A stretch of 64,000 bases of DNA from Tabrizicola aquatica (GCF_002900975.1 NZ_PJON01000005.1:1-64000), one strand, 5' to 3'. Shown: positions 42,136 to 51,375, counted from the first letter of the stretch. A program made the numbers and translations. Notes: a model not told the origin generated them from the sequence alone.

Positions 42136-43786
42136 TGTCGCGCCAGCGGTTCGCGATGGGGTAGCGGCGGTCAAGCCAGAACGACTTTTGCGTCAGCCGG
42201 ACCCCGGGGGCGGACTGGAAGCGCTTGTATTCGGCCAGGTAAAGCAGGTGTTCCACCTTCTTCACGGTCGCATGGTCGAAGCCCTGGGCCACGATCTCGG
42301 CCACGGACAGGTCCTTTTCCACCAGTCCTTCCAGGATCGCGTCCAGCACTTCGTAGGGCGGCAGGCTGTCCTGGTCGGTCTGGTTCGCGCGCAGCTCGGC
42401 CGAGGGGGGCTTGTCGATGATCCGCTGGGGGATCACCTCGCCGGCGGGGCCTTTCATCCAGGGGCGGTGGTGTTCGTTGCGCCAGCGGGCGGTCAGGAAC
42501 ATGCGGGTCTTGTACATGTCCTTGACCGGGTTGTAGCCGCCGTTCATGTCGCCGTAGATCGTGCAGTAGCCCACCGCCATCTCGGACTTGTTGCCGGTGG
42601 TCAGGAGCATCTCGCCGAACTTGTTCGAGAGCGCCATCAGAAGCAGGCCGCGCAGGCGGGACTGGATGTTCTCCTCGGTGATCCCGGGTTCGGTGCCGGC
42701 AAAGAGCGGGCCCAGCGCCGCCCCCACGGCGGCTTGCGCGCCGGTGATCGGGACCGTGTCCAGCCGGCAGCCAAGCGCACGGGCGGCGGCGGTGGCATCT
42801 TCCAGCGAATGGGCGCTGGTGAATTCGCTGGGCAGCATCACGCAGCGCACATTCTCGGGTCCCAGGGCATCCACGGCCATGGCGGCGACGATGGCGCTGT
42901 CGATCCCGCCGGAAAGGCCCAGCACCGCCTTGCGGAAGCCGGTCTTGCGCATGTAGTCGCCCAGGCCCAGGACGCAGGCGCGATAGTCCGCCTCGCCGAT
43001 CGGGGGGATTTCGTGGATCTCGCCCGGGTCGGCCTGCCAGCCATCGGCGGTGCGGCGGAAGGTGACCATCACCTCGGCCTCGTCGAATTGCGGCAGCTGC
43101 GCGGCCAGCCGTCCGCCGGGGTTCAGCACCATTGAGGAGCCGTCAAAGACCTGGTCATCCTGGCCGCCGACCATGTTCAGGTAGACCAGAGGCAGGCCGG
43201 TTTCGACCACGCGCGAGACCATGAGGTTCAGCCGCAGGTTCGGCTTGCCGCGATGATAAGGACTGCCGTTCGGGATCAGCAGGATCTCGGCCCCGGTCTC
43301 GGCCAGGGTTTCGGCCACGTCCGGGTGCCAGGCGTCCTCGCAGATCGGCGTGCCGATGCGGACGCCGTTGATGACATAGGGCCCATGCACATCGGCCGAG
43401 GCAAAGACGCGCTTTTCGTCAAAGACCGCGTCGTTCGGCAGGTGGTGCTTGAGGACCCGGGCATGGACCTTGCCGCCCTGCAAGACGTAGTAGCCGTTGT
43501 AAAGCCTGCCGCCCAGGCGCACTGGCCCGCCGATGCCAAGCGCCGGGCCATCGGCACAGTCGGCGGCCAGCGCCTCGACCGCGCGGATGGCGTCGGTGAC
43601 GAAGGCGGGTTTCAGGATCAGGTCCTGGGTCTGGTAGCCGGTGACGAACATCTCGGTCAGGGCGACCATGTCGGCCTTGGCGGCGCGACCGGCCTGCCAG
43701 GCGGCATGCGCGCGGGCGATATTCCCGGGGATGTCGCCCACCACCGGGTTCAACTGCGCCAGCATCATCTTGAACGTATCGGTCAT
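42128..43786 (-). CDS. nadE: Glutamine-dependent NAD+ synthase
   Basis: A 552-residue two-domain enzyme making NAD+ from deamido-NAD+, ATP and glutamine. The N-terminal nitrilase-type glutaminase domain has its Glu in LTEMFVTGYQTQDL, Lys in LKHHLPNDAVFDEKRVF and Cys in IGTPICEDAWHPD. The C-terminal synthetase domain has the ATP loop LGLSGGIDSAIVAAMAVDAL (about residue 290) and GNKSEMAVGYCTIYGDMNGGYNPVKDMYKT. The domain order and length are standard for the glutamine-using form. Confidence 0.96.
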   Translation of the reverse strand: MTDTFKMMLAQLNPVVGDIPGNIARAHAAWQAGRAAKADMVALTEMFVTGYQTQDLILKPAFVTDAIRAVEALAADCADGPALGIGGPVRLGGRLYNGYYVLQGGKVHARVLKHHLPNDAVFDEKRVFASADVHGPYVINGVRIGTPICEDAWHPDVAETLAETGAEILLIPNGSPYHRGKPNLRLNLMVSRVVETGLPLVYLNMVGGQDDQVFDGSSMVLNPGGRLAAQLPQFDEAEVMVTFRRTADGWQADPGEIHEIPPIGEADYRACVLGLGDYMRKTGFRKAVLGLSGGIDSAIVAAMAVDALGPENVRCVMLPSEFTSAHSLEDATAAARALGCRLDTVPITGAQAAVGAALGPLFAGTEPGITEENIQSRLRGLLLMALSNKFGEMLLTTGNKSEMAVGYCTIYGDMNGGYNPVKDMYKTRMFLTARWRNEHHRPWMKGPAGEVIPQRIIDKPPSAELRANQTDQDSLPPYEVLDAILEGLVEKDLSVAEIVAQGFDHATVKKVEHLLYLAEYKRFQSAPGVRLTQKSFWLDRRYPIANRWRDNG

Positions 43787-43837
43787 GCGAGAGCCTCCGT
43801 TCCTGTCCTTGTAGGACGGGATCGTCGGGGATGGAAC

Positions 43838-43985
43838 CGCTCGTCGATGACTTCGTCACTCCTCGCTGACGGCGACGGCGCACCATTTCAGCAAAAGGAG
43901 TCGGCGGGTATGGCACTGTGCGCAATGAGGTGGCCTTTGCGCGCGGGTGCGCCCCGACGAGGAGACGAAGTCGAACGAGGAGGTG
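43838..43985. repeat. Dispersed intergenic repeat A, copy 3 (inverted, longer)
   Basis: Begins CCGCTCGTCGATGACTTCGT and ends GACGAAGTCGAACGAGGAGG, i.e. inverted relative to the copies at 2666 and 9293, with about 60 additional internal bases. On the plus strand it encodes DEETKSNEE. It occupies most of the gap between nadE and the MORN gene. Confidence 0.7.
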
Positions 43986-44049
43986 CCCGCGCTTGTCACC
44001 CCAGTGCGGCCCCCTTACGCTGCCCGGCAAACTGTTCGGGGATTCGTCC

Positions 44050-45516
44050 ATGCGTCGCCTTGTCGTTCTCGTGTCCCTGCTTGCCCTGCCCGCCCTTGTC
44101 CTGCCCGCGCTTGCCCAGGACGGCGATATCGTCACCAAGCAGTATGACGACGGCTCGGTCTATGAAGGCACCTTCTTGAACGGCCGGCAGCACGGGATGG
44201 GGACGTACCGGCTGCCCTCGGGCTTTGAATACAGCGGCGAGTGGGTCGAGGGCGAGATTACCGGGGTCGGCACCGCCCGTTATCCGAACGGGTCGATCTA
44301 CGAGGGCGCCTTCGTGAAGGGCCAGCCCGAGGGCAAGGGCCGGATCACCGCGCCGGACGGGCGGACTTATGAGGGCGACTGGGTTCAGGGCCAGATGACC
44401 GGGCAGGGCGTGGCCCGCTATGCCAATGGGGCGGTCTATGAGGGCGGCTTCGTACGCGGTCAGCATGACGGGCAGGGCAAGCAGACCAACCCCTCGGGCT
44501 ATACCTATGAGGGCGGCTGGGTCCTGGGCGTCAAGGAAGGCACGGGCAAGATCACCTATCCAGATGGCGCGACCTATGAGGGCACGCTGGCGGCCGGCCA
44601 GCGGTCCGGCAAGGGCAAGCTGACAATGCCGGACGGTCTGGTCTATGAGGGGGATTGGGCCGAGGGTCAGATCAACGGCCAGGGCCGGTTGGTGCAGCCC
44701 AATGGCGATGTCTATGAGGGCGCCTTCGTCAACGGCCAGCGCGAGGGGCGCGGGGTGCTGACGCACAAGAGCGGCGATCTCTATGACGGCCAGTGGCAGA
44801 AGGACCGCCGCCACGGGCAGGGCACATTCACTGCCGCGGACGGGTTCAAATACGAGGGCACCTGGGTCGAGGGCCGGATGGAGGGCACCGGTTCGATCAC
44901 CTATCCCGACGGGTCGGTCTATATCGGGGCGATGCTGGCGGATCAGCCGCATGGGCAGGGGGCGATCACTTATCCCGATGGCACGACCTATCAGGGCAAC
45001 TGGGACAAGGGCCTGATCGCCGGGCAGGGCCGGGCCAGCTATGCCGGTGGCCGGGTTTATGAGGGCGCTTTCCGCAATGCCCGCCCGCAGGGCGTGGGGG
45101 TGATGACCTATCCCGACGGCTATCGCTATGAGGGCGACTGGCTGGACGGCCAGCGCGAGGGCCTGGGTGCCGCGGTCTATCCCGACGGCAGCCTGTACAA
45201 GGGCGGGTTCAAGGCCGGGCTGCGCCATGGCGAAGGCGAGTTCTCGACGACCGAAGGCTTCCGCTATGTCGGCCAGTGGGTGGCCGGGCAGATGGAGGGT
45301 CAGGGCACGGCAACCTATCCGGGTGGCGAGGTCTATGTGGGCCAGTTCAAGGCCGGCCGGCGCGAAGGGCAGGGCGAGATGACCTATCCGTCGGGCGAGG
45401 TGGCGGCGGGGATCTGGCAGAATGGGATTCTGACGGCACCACCGGAAGGGACGCCTGAAGCGCCCGCCGATGCGACGGCACCGGCGGAAGGGGCACCGGC
45501 CGAAGCCGCGCCCTGA
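44050..45516 (+). CDS. Secreted MORN-repeat protein
   Basis: A 488-residue protein with a signal peptide (MRRLVVLVSLLALPALVLPALAQ), then 18 complete consecutive 23-residue MORN repeats of the form DGxxYEGxWxxGxxxGxGxxxYP (about residues 34-447) and one partial repeat, ending in an Ala/Pro/Glu-rich tail. The repeats form an extended beta-hairpin ribbon; in other proteins MORN arrays bind lipids or partners, but the bacterial role is not established. No catalytic domain is attached. It stands alone after a repeat A element. The ATG at 44050 begins the signal peptide. Confidence 0.92.
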   Translation: MRRLVVLVSLLALPALVLPALAQDGDIVTKQYDDGSVYEGTFLNGRQHGMGTYRLPSGFEYSGEWVEGEITGVGTARYPNGSIYEGAFVKGQPEGKGRITAPDGRTYEGDWVQGQMTGQGVARYANGAVYEGGFVRGQHDGQGKQTNPSGYTYEGGWVLGVKEGTGKITYPDGATYEGTLAAGQRSGKGKLTMPDGLVYEGDWAEGQINGQGRLVQPNGDVYEGAFVNGQREGRGVLTHKSGDLYDGQWQKDRRHGQGTFTAADGFKYEGTWVEGRMEGTGSITYPDGSVYIGAMLADQPHGQGAITYPDGTTYQGNWDKGLIAGQGRASYAGGRVYEGAFRNARPQGVGVMTYPDGYRYEGDWLDGQREGLGAAVYPDGSLYKGGFKAGLRHGEGEFSTTEGFRYVGQWVAGQMEGQGTATYPGGEVYVGQFKAGRREGQGEMTYPSGEVAAGIWQNGILTAPPEGTPEAPADATAPAEGAPAEAAP

Positions 45517-45668
45517 TCGGCCAGTGCGGTGGGGTAACGGCCAACCTGGTGCTGGGTCTGGACGTGCTTGGTGTCTCCGCGATGTCTTTTCACGACCCGG
45601 TGCTGCATGAGAGCGGAGCGAGTCTGGACCTGCGCCTTTTGGGATGCGGTGGTGGGGCTGCGGCATTG

Positions 45669-45695
45669 GTAGGGTGGGGTTGAACCCCACCCTAC
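45669..45695. repeat. Palindromic repeat B, copy 6
   Basis: GTAGGGTGGGGTT-G-AACCCCACCCTAC, a perfect inverted repeat around one base, between the MORN gene and pfkB; a sequence variant of the family. Confidence 0.85.
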
Positions 45696-45708
45696 GCTGC
45701 CGATGCGT

Positions 45709-46656
45709 CTAGACGGACGTGACGGCGCATTCCGGCAGCAGGCGCATCACATCCTCGGGGCGGCACAGCTGGGTGGCATCGGTCGTGACGGCGGCGGAGG
45801 CGGCGGCAGAGCCGAGGGCCAGCGCCTCGGCATGGGATTGGCCGCGCGAGAGCGCCAGGACGAAGGCTGCGACGAAGCTGTCGCCGGCGCCGACGGTGGA
45901 TTTCACCCGCACCCTGGCCGCCTTGGAAAAGAGCCGCTGGTCGGCGTCAGCCAGCACGTTGCCTTCGGCGCCGCGGGCGATGATGACGATTTTCGCCACG
46001 CCCTTGTGAACCAGCGACTGCGCGAATTCGGCGGTGTCCGACAGCGTGGGGAGTGGCTTGCCGGCAAGCTCTTCGCCCTCGGGGCCGTCCATGCGCAGGA
46101 CTTCAAGGCCGGGGATCGGATGGCGCACTGCCTCGGTCAGGGTGGCGCCGGAGGTGTCGAGGACGACGCGGCTTTCGGGCATCGAGGCGGCTAGCTGGGC
46201 GGGGAAGTCGACGGGCACGCCGGGGGGCTGGCTGCCGGAGATCACCGAAAGGCCGCCGGGTCGGGCGGTGGCGCGCAGGAGGGTAAAGACGCGGGCGCGT
46301 TCCGCCTCGCCCCAGACCGGGCCGGGGAGCATGAAGCGGTACTGCTTGCCAGTCGTCGCCTCGTTCACGGTCAGCGATTGGCGCGTCTCGCCGGGGCCGA
46401 GGATGGAGAGGAACGTGACCCCTTCGCCCCGGATCAATCCGGCAAGGCGGTCGCCGGTCAGCCCGCCGATGGCAACGAGGGCGAGACTGTCGCCGCCCAG
46501 GGCCTTGATCGCGCGACTGACGTTCAGACCGCCGCCGCCGGGGTCCAGAAGCGGTTCGGCGCAGCGCAGCTTGTGGCCGGGGATCAGCTCGTGCACCTCG
46601 GTCGCCATGTCGAGCGCGGGGTTGAGCGTCAGGGTCAGGATCGGGGCTTGGGTCAT
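45709..46656 (-). CDS. pfkB: PfkB-family sugar-phosphate kinase, probable 6-phosphofructokinase II
   Basis: A 315-residue ribokinase-fold enzyme. LTLTLNPALDMATEVHELIPGHKLRC, LDPGGGGLNVSRAIKALGGDSLALVAIGG and GKQYRFMLPGP parallel E. coli PfkB (Pfk-2) more closely than FruK as I recall; the catalytic motif STVGAGDSFVAAFVLAL is near residue 260. It would phosphorylate fructose 6-phosphate (or fructose 1-phosphate/tagatose 6-phosphate). The ATG at 46656 gives the family start; a frame extending to 46737 is unlikely. No PTS genes flank it, which argues against FruK. Confidence 0.82.
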   Translation of the reverse strand: MTQAPILTLTLNPALDMATEVHELIPGHKLRCAEPLLDPGGGGLNVSRAIKALGGDSLALVAIGGLTGDRLAGLIRGEGVTFLSILGPGETRQSLTVNEATTGKQYRFMLPGPVWGEAERARVFTLLRATARPGGLSVISGSQPPGVPVDFPAQLAASMPESRVVLDTSGATLTEAVRHPIPGLEVLRMDGPEGEELAGKPLPTLSDTAEFAQSLVHKGVAKIVIIARGAEGNVLADADQRLFSKAARVRVKSTVGAGDSFVAAFVLALSRGQSHAEALALGSAAASAAVTTDATQLCRPEDVMRLLPECAVTSV

Positions 46657-46717
46657 GCGGCACCTGTTCGTGTTACCGCTATCATAAGCCCTTTGCGCCG
46701 GAATGGAACTGCCCCCG

Positions 46718-46790
46718 ACGCTGATGGCCGGGGGCAAAAATCTTGATCAAGATTCTAGACAAATTCCTAGCTTAAGGAATTTGGGTCCGG
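46718..46790. repeat. Repeat D, copy 1 (AT-rich double palindrome)
   Basis: A GCCCCCG/CGGGGGC hairpin, then AAAATCTTGATCAAGATT and a 9-bp stem CAAATTCCT/AGGAATTTG. The same order of AT-rich palindromes occurs at 56068. It separates the MBL-fold gene from pfkB, both on the minus strand. Confidence 0.7.
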
Positions 46791-46793
46791 GGA

Positions 46794-47726
46794 TCAGCCG
46801 TTCAGCAGAAGCTGGTAGCTGGCCGGGACGTAGCGGAAGCCGTCGCCCATCGCCTCGACATAGCCGACGCCCGGGAAGGGCATGTGGTAGCCGATGAAGG
46901 GGATGCGGTCGGCCGCGATCTGGCCGAATACGGCCTTGCGGGTCGCTGCGGCAGCGGCCTTGTCCCGGTCAAAGCGCACCTCCCAGTCCGGCCGTTGCAG
47001 CGACCAGACATAGTGGTTCGCGGTGTCAGCGGTGACCATCAGGCGCTGGCCGTTGGATTCGATCTGGTAGACCATGTGGCCGGGCGAGTGGCCAAATGCA
47101 GCCATTGCGGTGATCCCCGATACCGGGCTGCCGCCGTCGTCGAGGAAGGTGAAGCGGTCGTTCAGCGGGGCGACGTTCTTCAGGAAGCCTTCGTCGCCAG
47201 CTTCGGTGGCGGCGTTATGCTCGACCGAGCCGGTCACGTAACGCGCGTTGGCATAGGTCGGCGTGGTGCCATCCGCGCCCATCAAGCCGCCGATATGGTC
47301 GCCGTGCATGTGGGTGATGACCACGACATCCACCATGTCGGGCGTCATGCCGGCCGCAGTCAGGGCGGCCAGGGTGCCCTCGGCTGAAAGGCCGGTGTCG
47401 AACAGCACGAGCTCGGCCCCGGTATTGACTACGGTGGGGGTGAAGAAGTTCTGGGTCATGTCGGCGGGGATGAAGTTCGCGGCCGAGAGGGCGGCGAAAT
47501 CCTCGGGCGAGGCATTGGTGCCGAAGGTTTCCTGCGGCTTGTCGCCAGCGCGGGTGCCTGCGAGGAGGGTGGTCACCTCGAACCCGCCCAGCTTGAAGCG
47601 GTTCCAGGGCGCGAAGCCCGAACCTTGCATGGTTTCCTGCGCGCGAACGGCCTGGGGCAGGAAAGTTGCGGCAAGGGGAATGGTGGCACCGGCGATAAGC
47701 GCCTGACGGCGGGACAGGGTGGTCAT
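46794..47726 (-). CDS. Exported metallo-beta-lactamase-fold hydrolase
   Basis: A 310-residue protein with an N-terminal Tat-like signal (LSRRQALIAGATIPLAATFLPQAVRAQ) and an MBL-fold domain. Zinc ligands are visible in THMHGDHIGG (H139, H141, D143, H144), GHSPGHM and TADTANH. It belongs to the broad lactonase/hydrolase group related to AHL lactonases and parathion-hydrolase-like proteins; the substrate is unknown. RR after the initial residues and export of a metalloenzyme fit the Tat route. Confidence 0.87.
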   Translation of the reverse strand: MTTLSRRQALIAGATIPLAATFLPQAVRAQETMQGSGFAPWNRFKLGGFEVTTLLAGTRAGDKPQETFGTNASPEDFAALSAANFIPADMTQNFFTPTVVNTGAELVLFDTGLSAEGTLAALTAAGMTPDMVDVVVITHMHGDHIGGLMGADGTTPTYANARYVTGSVEHNAATEAGDEGFLKNVAPLNDRFTFLDDGGSPVSGITAMAAFGHSPGHMVYQIESNGQRLMVTADTANHYVWSLQRPDWEVRFDRDKAAAAATRKAVFGQIAADRIPFIGYHMPFPGVGYVEAMGDGFRYVPASYQLLLNG

Positions 47727-47836
47727 GTATCCTCCTGTGGGTTGTGGTGCAGGAAGGATAGGGCGAGGTGCCCCTGCGTCCGGTCACGGGTCCGTCAGTT
47801 GAGGTGCGGTGCTGCACAGGGGGTGTGCGGGACCGC

Positions 47837-48247
47837 TCACTCCCACCAGGGGTCGATGGTGGCGATGTCCTCGTCCGACCAGCCGAAATGGTGGGCGAGT
47901 TCGTGGACGACCACGTGGCTGACCAGTTCCTGCAACGAGACGTTGCCGCGTTCGGCCCATTCGTCAAGGATCGGGCGGCGGAAAAGCCAGACCACATCAG
48001 GGCGGGTCATCTGGTCGGACGTGGATTTTTCGGTCAGCGGGATGCCTTCATAAAGGCCCGTCAGTTCGAACGGATCGCTGAGTCCCAACTCCTCGACCAT
48101 GTCGTCGTCGGGGAAATCCTCGACCCGCAGGCGGACATGGGTCGCCGGATCGCGGAATTGCGCGGGCAGGGTCGAGATCGCCTCGTGCGCAAGCTGCTCG
48201 ATCAGGGCGAGGGAGGGGGCGATGCTGTCGGGGCTCGGGTTTGTCAT
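47837..48247 (-). CDS. Zincin-like metallopeptidase family protein
   Basis: A 136-residue protein of the short proteobacterial metallopeptidase (zincin-like, DUF1025) family. The zinc-binding HExxH motif is in HVVVHELAHHFGWSDEDI (residues 111-128), followed by an acidic C-terminus. RVEDFPDDDMVEELGLSDPFELTGLYEGIPL is the conserved N-terminal part. No signal peptide, so cytoplasmic. Only the ATG at 48247 fits; the longer frame from 48403 passes through repeat E. Substrate unknown. Confidence 0.87.
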   Translation of the reverse strand: MTNPSPDSIAPSLALIEQLAHEAISTLPAQFRDPATHVRLRVEDFPDDDMVEELGLSDPFELTGLYEGIPLTEKSTSDQMTRPDVVWLFRRPILDEWAERGNVSLQELVSHVVVHELAHHFGWSDEDIATIDPWWE

Positions 48248-48329
48248 GGGCGGAAGATAGGCGTGGTTCCGGGCGGGGGGAAGGGGGCGTGCGGGGGTGA
48301 CTTTCGGTGGCGTCGATCCCGCGCCGGCT

Positions 48330-48367
48330 GCCGTCCTTGGGGCATCGAGCCCCGCGGACGGCGTTGC
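48330..48367. repeat. Palindromic repeat E, copy 2
   Basis: GCCGTCC-TT-GGGGC-ATCGA-GCCCC-GC-GGACGGC, differing from the copy at 39046 by one base pair in the inner stem. It lies between the metallopeptidase and gltX, in their shared divergent upstream region. Confidence 0.75.
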
Positions 48368-48450
48368 CACGGAAGGGTGGCTTGCGCGCCGCAAACTGGA
48401 CAAAGCCGGGGGCTTGTGACAGGGAAGGGCGTTCGAAGGAGCCCAAGGCC

Positions 48451-49776
48451 ATGACCGTCACCACCCGCTTCGCCCCCTCGCCCACCGGCTGGATCCATGT
48501 GGGCAACCTGCGCACTGCGCTGATGAACTACCTGATCGCGCGTCAGAACGGCGGGACCTTCATCCTGCGGCTGGACGACACCGACCAGGAGCGGTCGAAG
48601 CAGGAATACATCGACGGGTTGAAGGCGGACCTCGACTGGCTTGGGATCCGCTACGACCGGATCGAGCAGCAGTCGAAGCGCATGGACCGCTATGCGCTGG
48701 CGGCCGAGCAGCTGAAGGCCGCAGGGCGGTTCTATGAGTGTTTCGAGACGCCGGTCGAACTGGACCTGAAGCGGAAGAAGCAGCTGAACATGGGCAAGCC
48801 CCCGGTCTATGACCGGGCGGCCCTGTCCCTGACCGAGGCGCAGAAGGACGTCTACCGCGCCGAGGGCCGGCAGGGCTATTGGCGCTTCAAGCTGGATCAG
48901 GAGCGGATCGAGTGGAAGGACGGGATCATCGGGGACATCTCGATTGATGCCGCATCTGTAAGCGACCCGGTGCTGATCAAGGCGGATGGCCAGGTGCTGT
49001 ATACCTTTGCCTCGTCGGTGGATGACGTGGAGATGGGGGTGACCCATATCGTCCGGGGCGCGGACCATGTGACGAATACCGCGACGCAGATCCAGATCAT
49101 GAAGGCCTTGGGCGGGGTGCCCCCCACCTTTGCGCACCACTCGCTGCTGACGGGGCCGCAGGGCGAGGAATTGTCCAAGCGTCTGGGCGTGTTGTCCCTG
49201 CGCGACCTGCGGACGAGGGGCGTGGAGCCGCTGGCCCTGCTGAGCCTGATGGCGCGGTTGGGGTCGTCGAAGCCGGTGGAACTGGCGGCCAGCATGGACG
49301 AGTTGGTGGCCGGGTTCGACGTGGGGTCCTTCGGGGCTGCGCCAACGAAGTTCGATGCCGAGGACCTGTTCCCGCTGACGCGCCACCATGTCCAGTCGCT
49401 GCCCTTTGAGGCGGTGAAGGCGCGGGTGCTGGACCTGGGCGTGCCGGAGGGCGAGGCCGAGGCGTTCTGGGCGGTGGCCAAGGGCAACATCACGGTGCTG
49501 GCGGACCTTGAGGACTGGTGGGCGCTGTTCCGCGACGGGGCCGAGCCGGTGATCGACGCGGGCGACCGCGATTTCGTGGCGCAGGCGCTGGCGCTGCTGC
49601 CGCCGAAGCCCTGGACCCCGGCGACCTGGGGCGAATGGACCGCAGCGGTGAAGGAAGCGACGGGGCGCAAGGGTAAGGACCTGTTCCGCCCGCTGCGCCG
49701 GGCGCTGACGGGCCGCGATGCGGGGCCGGAGATGGCGGACGTGATGCCGCTTTTGCGCAAGGTGCCGAACCTCTGA
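48451..49776 (+). CDS. gltX: Glutamyl-tRNA synthetase
   Basis: A 441-residue class Ic aminoacyl-tRNA synthetase charging tRNA-Glu (and tRNA-Gln where GatCAB is used). The HIGH-type motif is RFAPSPTGWIHVGNLRTALMNYL, the KMSKS-type loop is EELSKRLG (about residue 239), and HIVRGADHVTNTATQIQIMKALG is the active-site helix. The C-terminal anticodon-binding part includes ATGRKGKDLFRPLRRALTGRDAGPEM. Alphaproteobacteria often have two gltX copies; this is the shorter form. The ATG at 48451 follows GAAGGAGCCCAAGG. Confidence 0.95.
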   Translation: MTVTTRFAPSPTGWIHVGNLRTALMNYLIARQNGGTFILRLDDTDQERSKQEYIDGLKADLDWLGIRYDRIEQQSKRMDRYALAAEQLKAAGRFYECFETPVELDLKRKKQLNMGKPPVYDRAALSLTEAQKDVYRAEGRQGYWRFKLDQERIEWKDGIIGDISIDAASVSDPVLIKADGQVLYTFASSVDDVEMGVTHIVRGADHVTNTATQIQIMKALGGVPPTFAHHSLLTGPQGEELSKRLGVLSLRDLRTRGVEPLALLSLMARLGSSKPVELAASMDELVAGFDVGSFGAAPTKFDAEDLFPLTRHHVQSLPFEAVKARVLDLGVPEGEAEAFWAVAKGNITVLADLEDWWALFRDGAEPVIDAGDRDFVAQALALLPPKPWTPATWGEWTAAVKEATGRKGKDLFRPLRRALTGRDAGPEMADVMPLLRKVPNL

Positions 49777-49785
49777 TCCCTTGGC

Positions 49786-49850
49786 CGGCCCCGGGGGCGC
49801 TTCGCCCCCCGGACCCCCAGAGGATATTTGTGGACAGAAAATGGTCGGAG
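49786..49850. repeat. Repeat C, copy 2
   Basis: CCCCGGGGGCGCTTCGCCCCCCGG hairpin region, then ACCCCCAGAGGATATTTGTGG. It follows the gltX stop and may serve as its terminator. Confidence 0.65.
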
Positions 49851-49879
49851 CCTAGTTCGGCGCAAGGACCGAGGATACT

Positions 49880-51292
49880 ATGGCTGGACCGGGCGCGCAG
49901 GGGAAATTCGTCGAAGGGAACCTTTTCCGGCACGTGTCGGTGATGGCGCTGACCTCTTCGGTCGGGCTGATGGCGGTGTTCGTCGTCGACCTGATCAATA
50001 TGTTCTACATCGCACTTCTGGGCCGGGCCGAGCTGGCGGCGGCCATCGGCTATGCCGGGGCGATCCTGTTCTTCACCACCAGTTTCGGGATCGGCATGAC
50101 CATCGCCGTGGGGGCCCTGGTCGCGCGGGCGCTGGGGGCGCGGGACCCAGGCCTGGCGCGCGAGAAGGCGACCACCGGGCTGGTGCTGAGCTTTGCTGCA
50201 GGATCGTTCTTTGCGGCGGTGGTCTGGGCGTTCCTGTGGCCGCTGGTAAGCTTGCTGGGCGCGAGCGGAGAGACGGCGGCGCTGACGGTGCATTTCCTGC
50301 AGATCGTCATCCCGTCGCAGCCTTTGCTGATGGTTGGCATGGTCGGCGGCGCGATCCTGCGCAGCCATGGCGATGCGCGGGCGGCGATGATGGCGACGGT
50401 CTGGGGCGCGGTGGCGACGGCTGTGCTGGACCCGATCCTGATCTTCGGCCTGGGCTGGGAGTTGACCGGGGCGGCGATTGCCAGTGTCGCGGCGCGGGTG
50501 GTGATCGCCTGGATGGCGCTGCGGCCGATCACGGCGCAGTATGGCGGCTTTGACCGGCCGACCCCGGGGCAGGTGATGGCCGACATGGGGCCGATCTGGG
50601 CGATTGCGGTGCCGGCGATCCTGACTCAGGTCGCGACGCCGGTGGGCCAGGCCTTCGTCACGCGGGCGACCAGCGCCTATGGCGAGGCGGCGGTGGCTGG
50701 CATGGCGATTGCGGGGCGTCTGACCCCGGTCGCGTTCGGGGTGATCTTCGCGCTGTCCGGTGCGCTGGGGCCGATCATCGGGCAGAACTTCGGTGCCGGT
50801 CGGATGGACCGGGTGCGGCGCGCGTTTCTGGATGGGCTGATCTTTACGGGGCTGGTGATCCTGGTGGTCTCGGCGCTGCTGTTTGCGCTGCGGGGGCCGA
50901 TTGCGGATGCCTTTCAGGCCGAGGGGCTGACGCGGGATCTGGTCTATCTGTTCTGCGGGCCCTTGGCACTGTTGTGGTTCTTCAACGGCATGGTCTTTGT
51001 CGGCAACGCGGTCTGCAACAATCTGGGCCGGCCCTTCTGGTCGACGGTGGTGAACTGGGGGCGGCACACGGTGGGGACGATCCCGCTGGCGCTGTGGCTG
51101 GGCGGGCATTGGGGGGCCGAGGGCGTGCTGATCGGCCAGGCCCTGGGGGGCGTGGTTTTCGGACTGGCGGCGGCCTGGCTGGCGCTTCTGGCGATCCAGT
51201 CGCCCGCGGTCCACATGTCCCGCGGCCGACCTGCGCCGGACCCCGCGCCTGAGACTGAACCGGTCGCAAGTCCGGGCGAGCGGCGGGCCTGA
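49880..51292 (+). CDS. MATE-family efflux transporter
   Basis: A 470-residue twelve-helix Na+ or H+ coupled drug/metabolite exporter. The two MATE halves are visible: SSVGLMAVFVVDLINMFYIALLGRAELAAAIGYAGAI with TTSFGIGMTIAVGALVARALG, then ILTQVATPVGQAFVTRATSAYGEAAVAGMAIAGRLTPVAFG and LSGALGPIIGQNFGAGRMDRV. A short charged N-terminus precedes helix 1. It lies on the same strand as the glycine genes but is separated from them by the riboswitch, so it is not part of that operon. Confidence 0.9.
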   Translation: MAGPGAQGKFVEGNLFRHVSVMALTSSVGLMAVFVVDLINMFYIALLGRAELAAAIGYAGAILFFTTSFGIGMTIAVGALVARALGARDPGLAREKATTGLVLSFAAGSFFAAVVWAFLWPLVSLLGASGETAALTVHFLQIVIPSQPLLMVGMVGGAILRSHGDARAAMMATVWGAVATAVLDPILIFGLGWELTGAAIASVAARVVIAWMALRPITAQYGGFDRPTPGQVMADMGPIWAIAVPAILTQVATPVGQAFVTRATSAYGEAAVAGMAIAGRLTPVAFGVIFALSGALGPIIGQNFGAGRMDRVRRAFLDGLIFTGLVILVVSALLFALRGPIADAFQAEGLTRDLVYLFCGPLALLWFFNGMVFVGNAVCNNLGRPFWSTVVNWGRHTVGTIPLALWLGGHWGAEGVLIGQALGGVVFGLAAAWLALLAIQSPAVHMSRGRPAPDPAPETEPVASPGERRA

Positions 51293-51375
51293 GCCGTCGC
51301 TTCCGCGTCGCATACCGTCGTATTCCGATTCCCTCTTGCCCGGTCGGGGGGCTTTGCGCTACCCAAGGCGCGTCA

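Noticed and set aside
43996-45690. A 564-codon minus-strand repeat-like frame opposite the MORN gene
   Set aside because: Its periodicity mirrors the 69-base MORN repeat on the other strand.
45709-46656. fruK (1-phosphofructokinase) identity
   Set aside because: The sequence is closer to E. coli PfkB and no PTS fructose genes flank it; the PfkB name was kept with moderate confidence.
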